Part shown: positions 51,338 to 59,783 of the stretch, piece by piece
How positions within the stretch are numbered: the first letter of the stretch is position 1
Layout: the number at the start of each line of letters is the position of its first letter
From: Streptomyces bluensis
GTDB taxonomy: Bacteria > Actinomycetota > Actinomycetes > Streptomycetales > Streptomycetaceae
DNA: 64,000 bases
NCBI RefSeq assembly: GCF_014650715.1
Contig: NZ_BMVM01000022.1
Location: 1 to 64,000, forward strand
Direction of reading: 5' to 3'
The notes under the pieces: model-generated
The model's input: only the letters and a program-made list of their open reading frames with translations
Told to the model about the DNA's origin: nothing
Databases searched by the model: none
Program-made: the position numbers and the translations under genes

Positions 51338-52738
51338 TCAGGAACGGGCGAGTTGGTGGAGGCGGGCCAGGGTGCGGTGGCCGCGCTCGACGAGTTCGGG
51401 GTCGTGGTGGGTCATGCCGAACTGGATGCTGGAGAGCGCATCGAGTCCCCTCTCGCATTCCCACAGCTCCACCTCGTCTGCGGTGAGGGTGCGGCCGTAG
51501 CCGTCCAGGAAGGCTTCCTCCAGGTCGGGGCGGCCGTGCCACTGGTCGCTGAGGCGGACCAGGTCACGCACCGCGGGCGCGTACTCGGCGCGCTCGAAGT
51601 CGAACAGGCCGAGCGTGTCGTCATCGGCGAGCAGCGCATTCCGCGGCTGCAGATCACCGAGGGTGGGCACCTCGACGATCGGAGGCAGGGCCGCACGCCG
51701 GGCGGCGAGAGCGCGCAGCAGTTCTTCGTCCCCGTTCTTCAGATACGGGCGGGCGACGGACAGGTGACGCTCCAACTTCCCCGAGGGGGAGGTGAGGTCG
51801 GCGGGGGGTGAGTGGGGCGGGGCGCTGTGGTGGAACGCGCCGGCCAGCTCGCCGAGCCCGCGGTGCACCCGCGCCTCAGTTGTCCGGTCCAGGATGGCGC
51901 CGTGCAGGCTGCGTCCCGGCAAGGCGGTCACCACGATCGCCCGCTGCGACGCGTCGGCGGCTACCAGGCGCGGCGCGTGCCAACCGAGCGAATGCGTCCA
52001 CGAGCGGTACGCGGTCACCTCCCGTCCGTGGAAGCGGTCATTGTGGTGGATCTTCACGTACCAGGTGCCCCCGGAGCGGCCGACGGCCCGCCACACGCGG
52101 CTGTTCTCGCGGACCCACGACGCATCCGCCCAGTCGGCGATCCGGCCCACCGCCTGCTCTGCGAAGACACGCACCGCGTCCTGCGGTGCCAGTGCGTTCG
52201 AGGGACGGGGTGCGTCGGCGACGATGCGCAATCGGTCGAGGGCGGGATCGTAGGCGATCGGATCGCGGGGCTGTTGGAAGTGCACGGCCAGGCGTGCTCC
52301 GGCGCGGTAAGCGTCGAGGCCGGCTCGGCAGTAGGCCACCATCGGCTCCGGCAGCGCATCCCATCCGAACCAGTCCATCGCGTCGCACAGGGTGGGCTCG
52401 GTAATCTCCGGCTCGCCCTGCCAGTCCACCACGACCAGGAACACTCCGGCGCGGGCGCCGCCTGCCGGGGCGCGGTGATGGACTGTGAGCGCCCCACGGA
52501 CATCCGCCCGGCTGGCCACGACACCGGTCTCCTCCCGAAGCTCCCGCAGTCCGCTCTCGACGACGTCCTCGTGCGGTCCGTCCAGGTGCCCCGAGGGCAG
52601 ATGCCACATTCCGGCCGCATACACGGGCCCGGCCCGCCGGGTCAGCAGCACCTGCTGGCCCTTGGGGCTGTTGCGCAGCAGGATCAGGTGCACGTCGACC
52701 GGAACCGTGAATCGCCCTCCGGCGGCCTGCCCGCTCAC
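51338..52738 (-). CDS. NUDIX - aminoglycoside-phosphotransferase-like fusion
   Basis: A 466-residue protein. The N-terminal NUDIX domain has MWHLPSGHLDGPHEDVVESG with LRELREETGV. Residues ~190-466 form an APH/choline-kinase-like domain: GTWYVKIHHNDR (ATP-binding Lys), VVTALPGRSLH, EVPTLGDLQPRNALLADD (catalytic loop D...N, the usual His before Gly-Asp being Leu) and GLFDFERAE (metal Asp). It may couple a phosphotransfer to nucleotide hydrolysis. The GTG overlaps the stop of the 63-residue gene upstream. Confidence 0.82.
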   Translation of the reverse strand: MSGQAAGGRFTVPVDVHLILLRNSPKGQQVLLTRRAGPVYAAGMWHLPSGHLDGPHEDVVESGLRELREETGVVASRADVRGALTVHHRAPAGGARAGVFLVVVDWQGEPEITEPTLCDAMDWFGWDALPEPMVAYCRAGLDAYRAGARLAVHFQQPRDPIAYDPALDRLRIVADAPRPSNALAPQDAVRVFAEQAVGRIADWADASWVRENSRVWRAVGRSGGTWYVKIHHNDRFHGREVTAYRSWTHSLGWHAPRLVAADASQRAIVVTALPGRSLHGAILDRTTEARVHRGLGELAGAFHHSAPPHSPPADLTSPSGKLERHLSVARPYLKNGDEELLRALAARRAALPPIVEVPTLGDLQPRNALLADDDTLGLFDFERAEYAPAVRDLVRLSDQWHGRPDLEEAFLDGYGRTLTADEVELWECERGLDALSSIQFGMTHHDPELVERGHRTLARLHQLARS

Positions 52739-52926
52739 GCGGGGCCTCCCGGGCGGCGGGCCAACAGCGCCACGTCGGGCACGCCCGGTATGGCGTCGGC
52801 CAGTAGCCGCGTGACCTGCTCGGGCACGCCAGGCCGGAAGCGGGGGTACGCGTCGGCCGCTGGCCCGACCAACAGGTCCTTGTCATCTGGAGTCGAGGTG
52901 GGTTGGTGATCGGCGGGCGAGTTCAC
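52735..52926 (-). CDS. Small protein between the methyltransferase and NUDIX-kinase genes
   Basis: A 63-residue protein (MNSPADHQPTSTPDDKDLLV, then VPEQVTRLLADAIPGVPDVA). It overlaps both neighbours by four bases (GTGA at each end), so it is certainly translated with them if the operon is expressed. Its role is unknown; it could be an adaptor or a modified peptide. Confidence 0.65.
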   Translation of the reverse strand: MNSPADHQPTSTPDDKDLLVGPAADAYPRFRPGVPEQVTRLLADAIPGVPDVALLARRPGGPA

Positions 52927-54191
52927 CGCGGGTCCCCTTTCAGAGGGCGCTGGTCGTGGAGCGGCCAGCAGAGCTTGTTACGGCCGAACCCGGCGACGGC
53001 CCACTGTTTTCCGTCCGCATAGAACTCGATCCGGTACGCGTCAGGTTCGCCGGCCGCCTGCCATCGGGCCGCGATCTGTTCGATCTCGTGCCAGATGGCG
53101 CGAGGTCCGAACGCTGTGACTGAGCACATGCCGTCACCATTCGGGCTCATGCGCACCCAGGAGCCGCACTCCGGAGCGCCGATCTGAAGGTGCTCGGCGC
53201 CGAAGTTGCGTACCAGTCCGGGACGAAGGTGATCGAGGGCCAGCCAGAATCCACGTGCCTCTGGGGGTGGTGGCAGGCGGTGCCCGCGTACGGTCACGCC
53301 TTCGGCTGTGGCCATCTGCGCGCGGAACGCGGCGGACAGGAAGAGGCGGTCCCTGCCCCACCCGGCGCGGTGCCCGAACTCGACCGCCCGCAGCTCTCCC
53401 TCAACGCGTCCTTGGGCGGTTTTCGTGATCACGGCAAGTCCGGGCCACGAGGGCGAACTGGTGCCGACCGTCGCCAGCAACAACCCCTGCGGCGCGAGCT
53501 GTTCCACCAGCGCCCGTGGCACTCGGGGTACGGCGAAGGAGATGAGCATTCGGTCGTACGGCGCCCGGTCCAGCCAGCCTGCCTCGCCATCCCCCGTGAC
53601 CACGGTGGGCCGGTAGCCGAGGTCGGCGAGGTGGGCGGCGGCGGCCGAGGTGACGTGGTAGTCGATGTCGATCGTGACGACCCGGGCGTCGCTACTGACG
53701 AAGCAGGCCACTGCGGCAGTCACGGCGGTGCCCGTGCCAATATCCAGCACCCGCTGTCCAGGCTCCAGATCCAGCTCCTGCAGGAGTTCGGCTGTCATCC
53801 CCATCACGCTTGACATGGACGTCATCGCCCCGCCCGTACGCGTGCCACGCGACCGGCCCAGGAGCGGCTCACCGTCGTGCTGGACGGCCACGCTGTCCCC
53901 GCTGTAGAGCACGCGCAACAGCTCGTCCCGGTCCTCGGGCACCGACCAGTCCAGCAGGTCCCAGCGTGGTGGGGTCTCGTCCGGTGAGCTGCGCCGTACG
54001 TACGCCTGCGGCATCAGCGCCTGCCGGGGCAGCGCCAGCAGTGCCTCGGACACCGGGCCGGGGGACAGATGCCCGGCCGCGTGGAGGCGGGCGACCATGG
54101 CCGCACGGGCTGTCGCCGCGTCGGCGTCGTCCACGGCTGCGGCGGTCAGGGGTGCGGTGGTCAGGGATGCTGGTGGGGCGGGTTCAGGCAT
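52923..54191 (-). CDS. Protein-L-isoaspartate methyltransferase-like enzyme
   Basis: A 422-residue protein. The first half has the PCMT layout: FLPQ-like ALMPQAYVRRSSPDETPPRW, SMSSVMGMTAELLQELDLEP (the substrate-side motif) and RVLDIGTGTAVTAAVACFVS (SAM motif I), then VVTIDIDYHVT. The C-terminal ~170 residues are an extension seen in Streptomyces relatives. Such enzymes methylate Asp side chains of proteins or RiPP precursors. The ATG at 54191 follows GGGAGATC. Coupled to the small gene downstream. Confidence 0.83.
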   Translation of the reverse strand: MPEPAPPASLTTAPLTAAAVDDADAATARAAMVARLHAAGHLSPGPVSEALLALPRQALMPQAYVRRSSPDETPPRWDLLDWSVPEDRDELLRVLYSGDSVAVQHDGEPLLGRSRGTRTGGAMTSMSSVMGMTAELLQELDLEPGQRVLDIGTGTAVTAAVACFVSSDARVVTIDIDYHVTSAAAAHLADLGYRPTVVTGDGEAGWLDRAPYDRMLISFAVPRVPRALVEQLAPQGLLLATVGTSSPSWPGLAVITKTAQGRVEGELRAVEFGHRAGWGRDRLFLSAAFRAQMATAEGVTVRGHRLPPPPEARGFWLALDHLRPGLVRNFGAEHLQIGAPECGSWVRMSPNGDGMCSVTAFGPRAIWHEIEQIAARWQAAGEPDAYRIEFYADGKQWAVAGFGRNKLCWPLHDQRPLKGDPR

Positions 54192-54233
54192 GGTGGTGAT
54201 CTCCCTGAGAGGCGAGTGGGAAGGGGGAGAGGG

Positions 54234-55160
54234 TCAGGTCCAGCCGGGTTCGGTGTAGTGGCGTCCGTGCCGGATGCCGTCGATGGCGGCACGGGTGTAG
54301 GCGACGGTCGGCTCCGGCAGGGCGTCGGCGGGCCACCAGCCCCAGTTCACGCACTTGTCGGGCTCCAGGACCTGCGGTTCGCCTTGCCATTGGTGGGCCC
54401 GGAAGATCAGCTGCAGTCGGGGCTGGGTGCTGGGAGCCTCCAGGAGGTGGACGGTGTGCACGAGGTCGATGTCCTCGGCCTTGATCACCAGCCCGGCCTC
54501 CTCCGTCGCCTCCCGGATCAGACAGGCAACGGCGGACTCTCGCTCGCAGTGACCGGCCAGGAAGTGATGCTCCAAGGGCGCATAGGCAGAGTCGGGGTGC
54601 CGCAGCCCGAGCAGGATCTCGCCCTCCCGCTCCAGATACAGGTGGACACCGATGACGTTCGGAACCGTCTTCGTGCCGGTGCCGGTGCCGGTGCCGCGGA
54701 CGCGGAGCACGGGCAGCTGCTCGCCGGCATGGTGGCGGGCACCCGGATCGGCCTGGTGGTGGTGGATGACGGCCGTGGTCTTGGGGTCCATGGTCAAATA
54801 CGGGATCTGCTCGGGATCGGTCCAGCGCAGCATGATGCCCTCGGTGAGGGGCAATAGCGCGGGGTCGCCGTTCCAGGTCCCGACGTACACCAGGATCCGG
54901 TTGGTGGGCCGGTCATCGGTGTCGGTGTTCTCGACGACGGCGAGCGGGGCCAGGCCCGGGATGCGCAGGCCGGCCTCTTCCAGCAGTTCGCGGGCGATCG
55001 CGTCGTCGAGACTTTCGCCGGGCTCGGGGTGGCCGCCGGGCAGGGACCACTGCCCGGCGCTGCAGATGTTCTTGTTGGCGTCCCGCAGATGCAGCAGGTA
55101 GCGGCCATCGGGGCGGACGAGAAGCGCCATGACGGTCATGGGCGCAGCCGATGTGGTCAA
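54234..55160 (-). CDS. Tandem NUDIX-domain protein
   Basis: A 308-residue protein with two Nudix boxes: LPGGHPEPGESLDDAIAREL with LEEAGLRIPG (N-domain), and FLAGHCERESAVACLIREAT with EEAGLVIKAE (C-domain). A Gly-Thr repeat (RGTGTGTGTK), coded by GTGCCG repeats, links them. The TTG at 55160 has GGAGG five bases upstream and is the likely start, with an ATG seven codons later as alternative. The domains may act on two nucleotides or form an intramolecular dimer. Confidence 0.82.
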   Translation of the reverse strand: MTTSAAPMTVMALLVRPDGRYLLHLRDANKNICSAGQWSLPGGHPEPGESLDDAIARELLEEAGLRIPGLAPLAVVENTDTDDRPTNRILVYVGTWNGDPALLPLTEGIMLRWTDPEQIPYLTMDPKTTAVIHHHQADPGARHHAGEQLPVLRVRGTGTGTGTKTVPNVIGVHLYLEREGEILLGLRHPDSAYAPLEHHFLAGHCERESAVACLIREATEEAGLVIKAEDIDLVHTVHLLEAPSTQPRLQLIFRAHQWQGEPQVLEPDKCVNWGWWPADALPEPTVAYTRAAIDGIRHGRHYTEPGWT

Positions 55161-55228
55161 CGAATCCTCCGTACGGCGGGCAGGGTGCGAGGGTCGCCGC
55201 GCCCCTCACGGCGGGGTGCGGCAACGGG

Positions 55229-56413
55229 ATGGTCAGCGGTCGTGAGAGAGGGCCAGGAGTTCGGCGAACAGGCCGCCTCCGGCGGCGAGTTCCTCGTACG
55301 TTCCCTGCTCGGAGATCCGGCCGTGCTCCATCACGATGATCCGGTCGGCGACCTAGCGCCGTAGACGACGAGCTGGCTGAGGGCTGCCAGCGTGGTCTGC
55401 ACGGCAACGACCGCGGTCGCGGCGATGGCCGCCTCGATCCGCCCGGTGGCCGCCAGCCAGGCCAGCGCGGCCCAGGTGAGGACCAGGAAGATGCCGCCGA
55501 TCGCCGAGCTGGCAAGCGTGATCAGCAGCATCTTGGGCGCGGCGGCCAGCGTGCGCGCGTCGATACGCTCCGAAATTGTCCGGTACCAGAACCCCAGATA
55601 CCCGGTCATACCGTTGGCGCGGACCTCATCGGCAAATTTCAGGCTCGTAACCCAGCCACGCATGTTCTGCCGCACGTTGCGGTCGGCCACATTGGCGTAA
55701 TGCGTCTCATAGGTGACCTTCGCGTGCAGCACAGCGCCCACCCCGGCGGGAACGACAGCGAGCAGCAGCAGCGGCAGCATCAGCGGATGCAGCACCGTCA
55801 ATACCCCGCTCGCAGTGACCATCCGGACCACGGCGGCCGTAAGGCGGGTGGCATCCTGCACCACCAGGCGACTGCGGACCACACCCATCTCCGCGGCCTC
55901 CTCCCGGTCCGCGCAACCGTCCTCGGCGCGGGCGGCAGCCTCCATCCGGCACACCGCCTCCACCAGGCTGCTGTCCGCCTCGGTCGTCAACGGGGGCGTG
56001 ATCCGGCCGTCCGCATACGAGGACAACGCGGTCGCGCCCCGTCCGACCGCCGCCGCCAGCGCGATGACCACCAGCGCGGGCAACGCCTCGCGCACCCGGT
56101 CGGCCACCTCCCCGCCGGCCAGGACCGACCGCATCGCATCGGTGGTCGCGGTCAGCTGGAGGGCGGCACTGACCCCGATGGCCAGCTGGCAGACGGCCAG
56201 CAACAGCACAGCCCGCCGGTCGATGGCCCACGCCATCCGGGCAGTCTGCGCCAGCACCGACGGAAGCCGCCGGCACATCGCCGCGAACGACACCTCCGCC
56301 AGCGGATTCTTGCCGTACCTGCCGCCATAGCGCAGCTCGGCGGGCGGCGGAGGCGGCAACCGGCGAGGTGACGCAGCTGCAGCAGGGGCCTGGGCTTGTG
56401 GTTCGGCGCTCAC
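55229..56413 (-). pseudogene. ABC transporter with most of the ATPase domain deleted
   Basis: The transmembrane domain is complete (residues ~60-350; ALLLAVCQLAIGVSAALQLT, TLASSAIGGIFLVLTWAALA). At ~55354 the frame breaks directly after LSQLVVYGA. What follows, in another frame to 55229, is only the end of the nucleotide-binding domain: DRIIVMEHGRISEQGTYEEL then FAELLALSHDR. Walker A, the signature and Walker B (~180 residues) are gone. The GTG start overlaps the stop of the preceding small gene, so it was part of the operon. Confidence 0.82.
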
Positions 56414-56724
56414 CGGTCACCCCCGGTCGGCTCAGTGGGCCAGCCCAGCGGCATAAACAACTGGCCCCTCCGGTACACCTCGAAGGTGGCGCGGCCAGAG
56501 CCGAGGAAGGGGACGGCGTGCCGGTGGGCGAACGTCTCCCGTATGTACGACGTGGGACTGGAGGGAACCCTCATGAAGAAGCGGGCATCGGCGCTTTGCC
56601 GCACTGTCTCCCAAACGCGTGAGGCAGGCCGTGCGCCGGAGGCGTCGAGCACGGCTGCGAGAGGGCCCAGGGTGGCTTCCGCCCAGGAGCGAATGGAAGC
56701 CGGCAGGAGTTTCGGGTCGGTCAT
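56410..56724 (-). CDS. Small hypothetical protein after the peptide gene
   Basis: A 104-residue protein (MTDPKLLPASIRSWAEATLG, ASRVWETVRQSADARFFMRV, FEVYRRGQLFMPLGW). It is coupled by ATGA to the 51-residue peptide gene upstream and by GTGA to the ABC gene downstream. Unknown family; the position between a peptide and its possible exporter suggests a role in handling or sensing the peptide. Confidence 0.65.
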   Translation of the reverse strand: MTDPKLLPASIRSWAEATLGPLAAVLDASGARPASRVWETVRQSADARFFMRVPSSPTSYIRETFAHRHAVPFLGSGRATFEVYRRGQLFMPLGWPTEPTGGDR

Positions 56725-56876
56725 GCCCCCCACCTCGGTGCCGGTCGTGACGTATCCGCGGCGGACATCCGGAGGGTGTCAACACCGTGCACCAGGTACG
56801 TCCGACTGGAGGAGGCACTCGGGACAGGCTGTTCGAAGGCAGGAGGTACCGGGGTGAGGGTGGGGACGGTATTCAT
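56721..56876 (-). CDS. 51-residue peptide opening the NUDIX/PCMT operon, possible RiPP precursor
   Basis: Starts MNTVPTLTPVPPAFEQPVPS, then ASSSRTYLVHGVDTLRM, and ends RPAPRWGA. A consensus AGGAGG lies five bases before the ATG (56876), the strongest ribosome site in the operon, fitting a peptide made in excess. Two Asp residues (GVDT and AADT) each followed by Thr could be substrates of the isoaspartate-methyltransferase-like enzymes. No cysteines, so not a lanthipeptide. The role is inferred from context. Confidence 0.6.
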   Translation of the reverse strand: MNTVPTLTPVPPAFEQPVPSASSSRTYLVHGVDTLRMSAADTSRPAPRWGA

Positions 56877-57574
56877 AGCTTCCTCCTGTGATCGGTCGGA
56901 TGGGTTGGGTGTCTCAAGAACTCGCCTGATCAAGAAGCCGTCACGGGCGGCGGCGGGCGAATCTTCGGGCGAAAGTTCGAGTGGGCGGCAGAGGTCCCGG
57001 GGGGCTGAGTGACGCGGTCGTGATGTCGCGTTCGACCACTCTGGCAGAGGGGTGTCACCCGGTTAAGGGATTGTCGTTGCTGCTGAGCACGTTAGGCGTC
57101 GTATTCGCAGGACGTCTGTCGGCCATCCCGTCCGCCCTTTCCGCTGACGAGTCGGAAGTGGTTCCGGCACTTTGCAATCAGAATGGACGGCTGTCCGCTG
57201 TCCAGGGCTTGGTCCAAGACCTTGCGCATCATTGTGTTCATGAAGTCCCTGCTGACTCCGATGTAGATCGCGGCCGTCGACGGTGATCCGCGACGGACTG
57301 TGCGGCTACCGAAAGTGCTGGCGAGCGATGATGGTGAAACCCTCCGAGGATGGAGCGGACGGGACGTGAAGCGGGTCCCCGTCGGTGACGGCACAGACAG
57401 CGACAGGACAAATGGGTTGGGGGTGAGGCCGTTCGCGGTTGTCCCAAGCGCCATCGCCAGAGCTCCGGCGTATTGGTTTCGGACTTGAGCGTTACAAGAT
57501 CAGGGGTGGTCCAGACCTGGTTGAACGCGTCGAGGAGTGTCACGATTTGTGGGTATCGGCTTTTAAGCCCCGAA
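56877..57574. other. Promoter region of the operon and a weak gene candidate
   Basis: The first ~100 bp should hold the operon promoter. On the minus strand 57092-57454 is a 120-codon frame (DFMNTMMRKVLDQALDSGQP, RNHFRLVSGKGGRDGRQTSC) with acceptable codon use but lower GC than its neighbours and no ribosome site. A second frame, MTLLDAFNQVWTTPDLVTLK, starts at 57543. They could be one frameshifted gene. Not secure. Confidence 0.3.
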
Positions 57575-57850
57575 CTAATTCATCAAGGAAGAGTTAACGC
57601 GGTGGACGCCCCCTATGCCCTGGTACTCCAGTCCGTGCTCGCGCAGCCGCTTCAATACGGCGAGATACGCCCTGTTGTCTCTTCCGCTGACGGTCGTAGA
57701 GAAGGTGATACGGATCGGGCAGCGCGGGCACCGCAAATACACGTGGTCCGAATTGGTTCTCCCCAGCTCGAAACCTTGTCGCCGAGCGGCCTTAGCGAGA
57801 TCGCGCAACCGTCCGTCGCGAATCCCTTTTTGTGGATTTATCTTGGACAT
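57575..57850 (-). CDS. Small HicA-like protein
   Basis: A 91-residue basic protein. LRDLAKAARRQGFELGRTNS, DHVYLRCPRCPIRITFSTT and YLAVLKRLREHGL follow the beta-alpha-beta pattern of HicA-type double-stranded-RNA-binding folds; the His of NSDHVY matches the HicA catalytic position. A Cys-x2-Cys insertion is unusual. The ATG at 57850 has GAAGG upstream. No HicB antitoxin is adjacent, so a toxin role is uncertain. Confidence 0.5.
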   Translation of the reverse strand: MSKINPQKGIRDGRLRDLAKAARRQGFELGRTNSDHVYLRCPRCPIRITFSTTVSGRDNRAYLAVLKRLREHGLEYQGIGGVHRVNSSLMN

Positions 57851-58437
57851 GCAGACCTTCGTTGATGAAGTATTTCCTTGAGGAAGGGCAGCTTGCGGCA
57901 ACCATTGAGGAGTCGCAGTAGCGCCCTGGTGGGATTTGACTTTGTCCACCAGTGACGACAGCTCGTGCGCCTCGGCTTCCCGAACGCGCGGGTTGCAGTA
58001 CGAGCTATGGAAGGCGGCCGTGATGATCGGCACCTCGGGCGCCTCGGGCAGCCGCAACCCGACGTTGGCGGGCGGCGTCCGGACACCCTTGGGTGGTGGT
58101 GCTGGGGGCGAGGGCCGATGGTGAAGACGGACCCGCGTACGAATCTGGTGGGGTTGCGGCCCTGGCCCACCTCCGCCGGGAAGCCGCGCATGCCGGACGT
58201 GTCCTGGGCAGCCTGCCATCGCTGGCCGGCGGCTTTCTCCGCGGCGGTGGCGGTGGGCTTGGTCTGGGAGTAGGTGAGTTCCGTCATCCCAAGCCAGTCG
58301 GGCTCCGGCGGGGCCAGAACGCGCTCGCACGCCTGACACCACCGTGCGGGAAGGAGGCCCCGCTTCTCCTCGGGGCCCCTGTCGTGCTCCGGGTTCATGG
58401 GCACGAGACGGACTACGTCACCATCCTTGGTCTTCAC
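57851..58437 (-). pseudogene. Hypothetical gene with probable frameshift
   Basis: The first part (MKTKDGDVVRLVPMNPEHDR, ARWCQACERVLAPPEPDWLG, FPAEVGQGRNPTRFVRGSVF) reads well to TIGPRP. Near 58110 the coding signal moves to another frame (PPKGVRTPPANVGLRLPEAP, VPIITAAFHSSYCNPRVREA). The pieces join naturally, so a one-base indel is likely. Family unknown; a Cys-x2-Cys is present. It lies upstream of the HicA-like gene in the same direction. Confidence 0.5.
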
Positions 58438-58566
58438 CCCGGTCCTCCTTGCTGGGTTGTCGAATAGTGGTTTGGCCTTGCCCCGGCACGGCTTATCTGC
58501 GGGCCTGACTCACGGACCCTCGCCGGGCCGGCGCACAAGAAGGCACGGTGCGTCGGTGGTGCTCTC

Positions 58567-59523
58567 CTAAGGCGAAGGCGTGAGACAAACGGGCTGGGCC
58601 AGGGACGCAGGAGCGGTGACTCCCCACTGGGGCGGCGGTTGCAGGATCGTCGGTCCTTCGATACTGACGCGGCTGAACCACGCCTCCGGATTGGTGATTT
58701 CCCGGCACGTCGGGGCGAGCGACGCGTCGGTCCAGATCCGGTTGAACGGGACGACGCTGCCCGCGACTTCGATGGCTGCCTTGATAAAGCCCACGCCGTC
58801 GCCGCGGGCCGCCGCATTTTGATCCACTGAATGCGAGCACACCCATGAGGTGAGATCCGCAGGGCGTTTCAACCAGGGGAGCAGCCGCCCGTGTTGCCGG
58901 TACCGCCATGAGCACGGCACTGCTCGGGGCCGGTGTTCACGGCAGAATCCGAAGAAGGCGGTGGCCACCTCCTGTTCGGCCCAGGCGGCATGCCCCTCCA
59001 TCAGGGCCCTCGTGGCCGAGTCATCGTGCACCCGTTCACCAGTGCGGATCGGGGGTGGTGGGAGCGCGCCCGCGCTTGCCGTGATCTGCGCGTGGTGGGT
59101 GCAGGCGTGGACGACGAAGCGGATAAGTGCGGTGCGGTCGTACCGGATCCCCGTGTGGTGCAGGGCCTGCGGCGCGATGAGGGTGTGGGGTTCGCCGTAG
59201 TGGTCGGTGATCGTGAGGCCGGGGTTCATCGGCCAGCCCAGGCGCAGGGCGGTGGCGGCCCATGCTGCGAGCCGACCGCGGACCTGGTCCGCCTCCGGCC
59301 CGTTGAGGTGGGCTTGCACGAGGTCTTCCTCCAGCGCCCGCTCGGCCCATGCCCGGATCTCGGCCCTCCAGGCGCGGGGAGTGAGCAGCCGGAACACCAG
59401 GCTCGGACAGGGCAGGTCCGTGACCTCCTGGAGCAAGGAAGCGGTGTCCCGCAGGATCTGCTCGATCTCCTCGGCGAGCCCGGTGTGGCCCCGGGTCTCG
59501 TTGAGGACGTGGATGATCGTCAC
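58567..59523 (-). CDS. Zincin-like protein lacking the catalytic glutamate
   Basis: A 318-residue protein. VVHACTHHAQITA (residues 138-150) and ALMEGHAAWAEQ (173-184) match the arrangement of zincin-type (DUF2342-like) proteins, where HExxH is followed by EGH. Here the HExxH position reads HACTH, so the general-base Glu is Ala140. It may bind metal without peptidase activity. The GTG at 59523 overlaps the stop of a small gene upstream (GTGA). The C-terminus (FIKAAIEVAGSVVPFNRIWT) is globular. Confidence 0.6.
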   Translation of the reverse strand: MTIIHVLNETRGHTGLAEEIEQILRDTASLLQEVTDLPCPSLVFRLLTPRAWRAEIRAWAERALEEDLVQAHLNGPEADQVRGRLAAWAATALRLGWPMNPGLTITDHYGEPHTLIAPQALHHTGIRYDRTALIRFVVHACTHHAQITASAGALPPPPIRTGERVHDDSATRALMEGHAAWAEQEVATAFFGFCREHRPRAVPCSWRYRQHGRLLPWLKRPADLTSWVCSHSVDQNAAARGDGVGFIKAAIEVAGSVVPFNRIWTDASLAPTCREITNPEAWFSRVSIEGPTILQPPPQWGVTAPASLAQPVCLTPSP

Positions 59524-59708
59524 CCCCGCGTCCCCCTAGCCGTCATCGATACCCGTCCGGGCTGCGGATCGTGCGGGACGGCGACGAGAGCGACCACCAG
59601 GGTGCCGCTCGGGGGAGTGCCGAGGCGGACGTGTCCTCGGATTCCGAGACTGGTGCGGGCTTTGGGCAGCCATGGGGGCGGGGGAGAGAGAGGAGCTCGG
59701 CTCTTCAT
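59520..59708 (-). CDS. Possible small gene coupled to the zincin-like gene
   Basis: A 62-codon frame (PLSPPPPWLPKARTSLGIRG, then GTLVVALVAVPHDPQPGRVS) with strong third-position GC and a GTGA overlap with the next gene. The ribosome site is weak and no family is recognised. Confidence 0.42.
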   Translation of the reverse strand: MKSRAPLSPPPPWLPKARTSLGIRGHVRLGTPPSGTLVVALVAVPHDPQPGRVSMTARGTRG

Positions 59709-59783
59709 TAACTGGCTTTCGGAGCTACGGACAGGGGGAAACGCGGAGGTTTTCGGTGGTGGGCACCGGGACCGACGAGTGGG

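Noticed and set aside
54660..54700. GTGCCG repeats considered as a regulatory microsatellite
   Set aside because: They are in frame and simply encode the Gly-Thr linker between the two NUDIX domains.
56721..56876. Peptide considered as an FxLD lanthipeptide because of the PCMT-type methyltransferases
   Set aside because: It has no cysteines and no FxLD motif, and no lanthionine synthetase gene is in the window.
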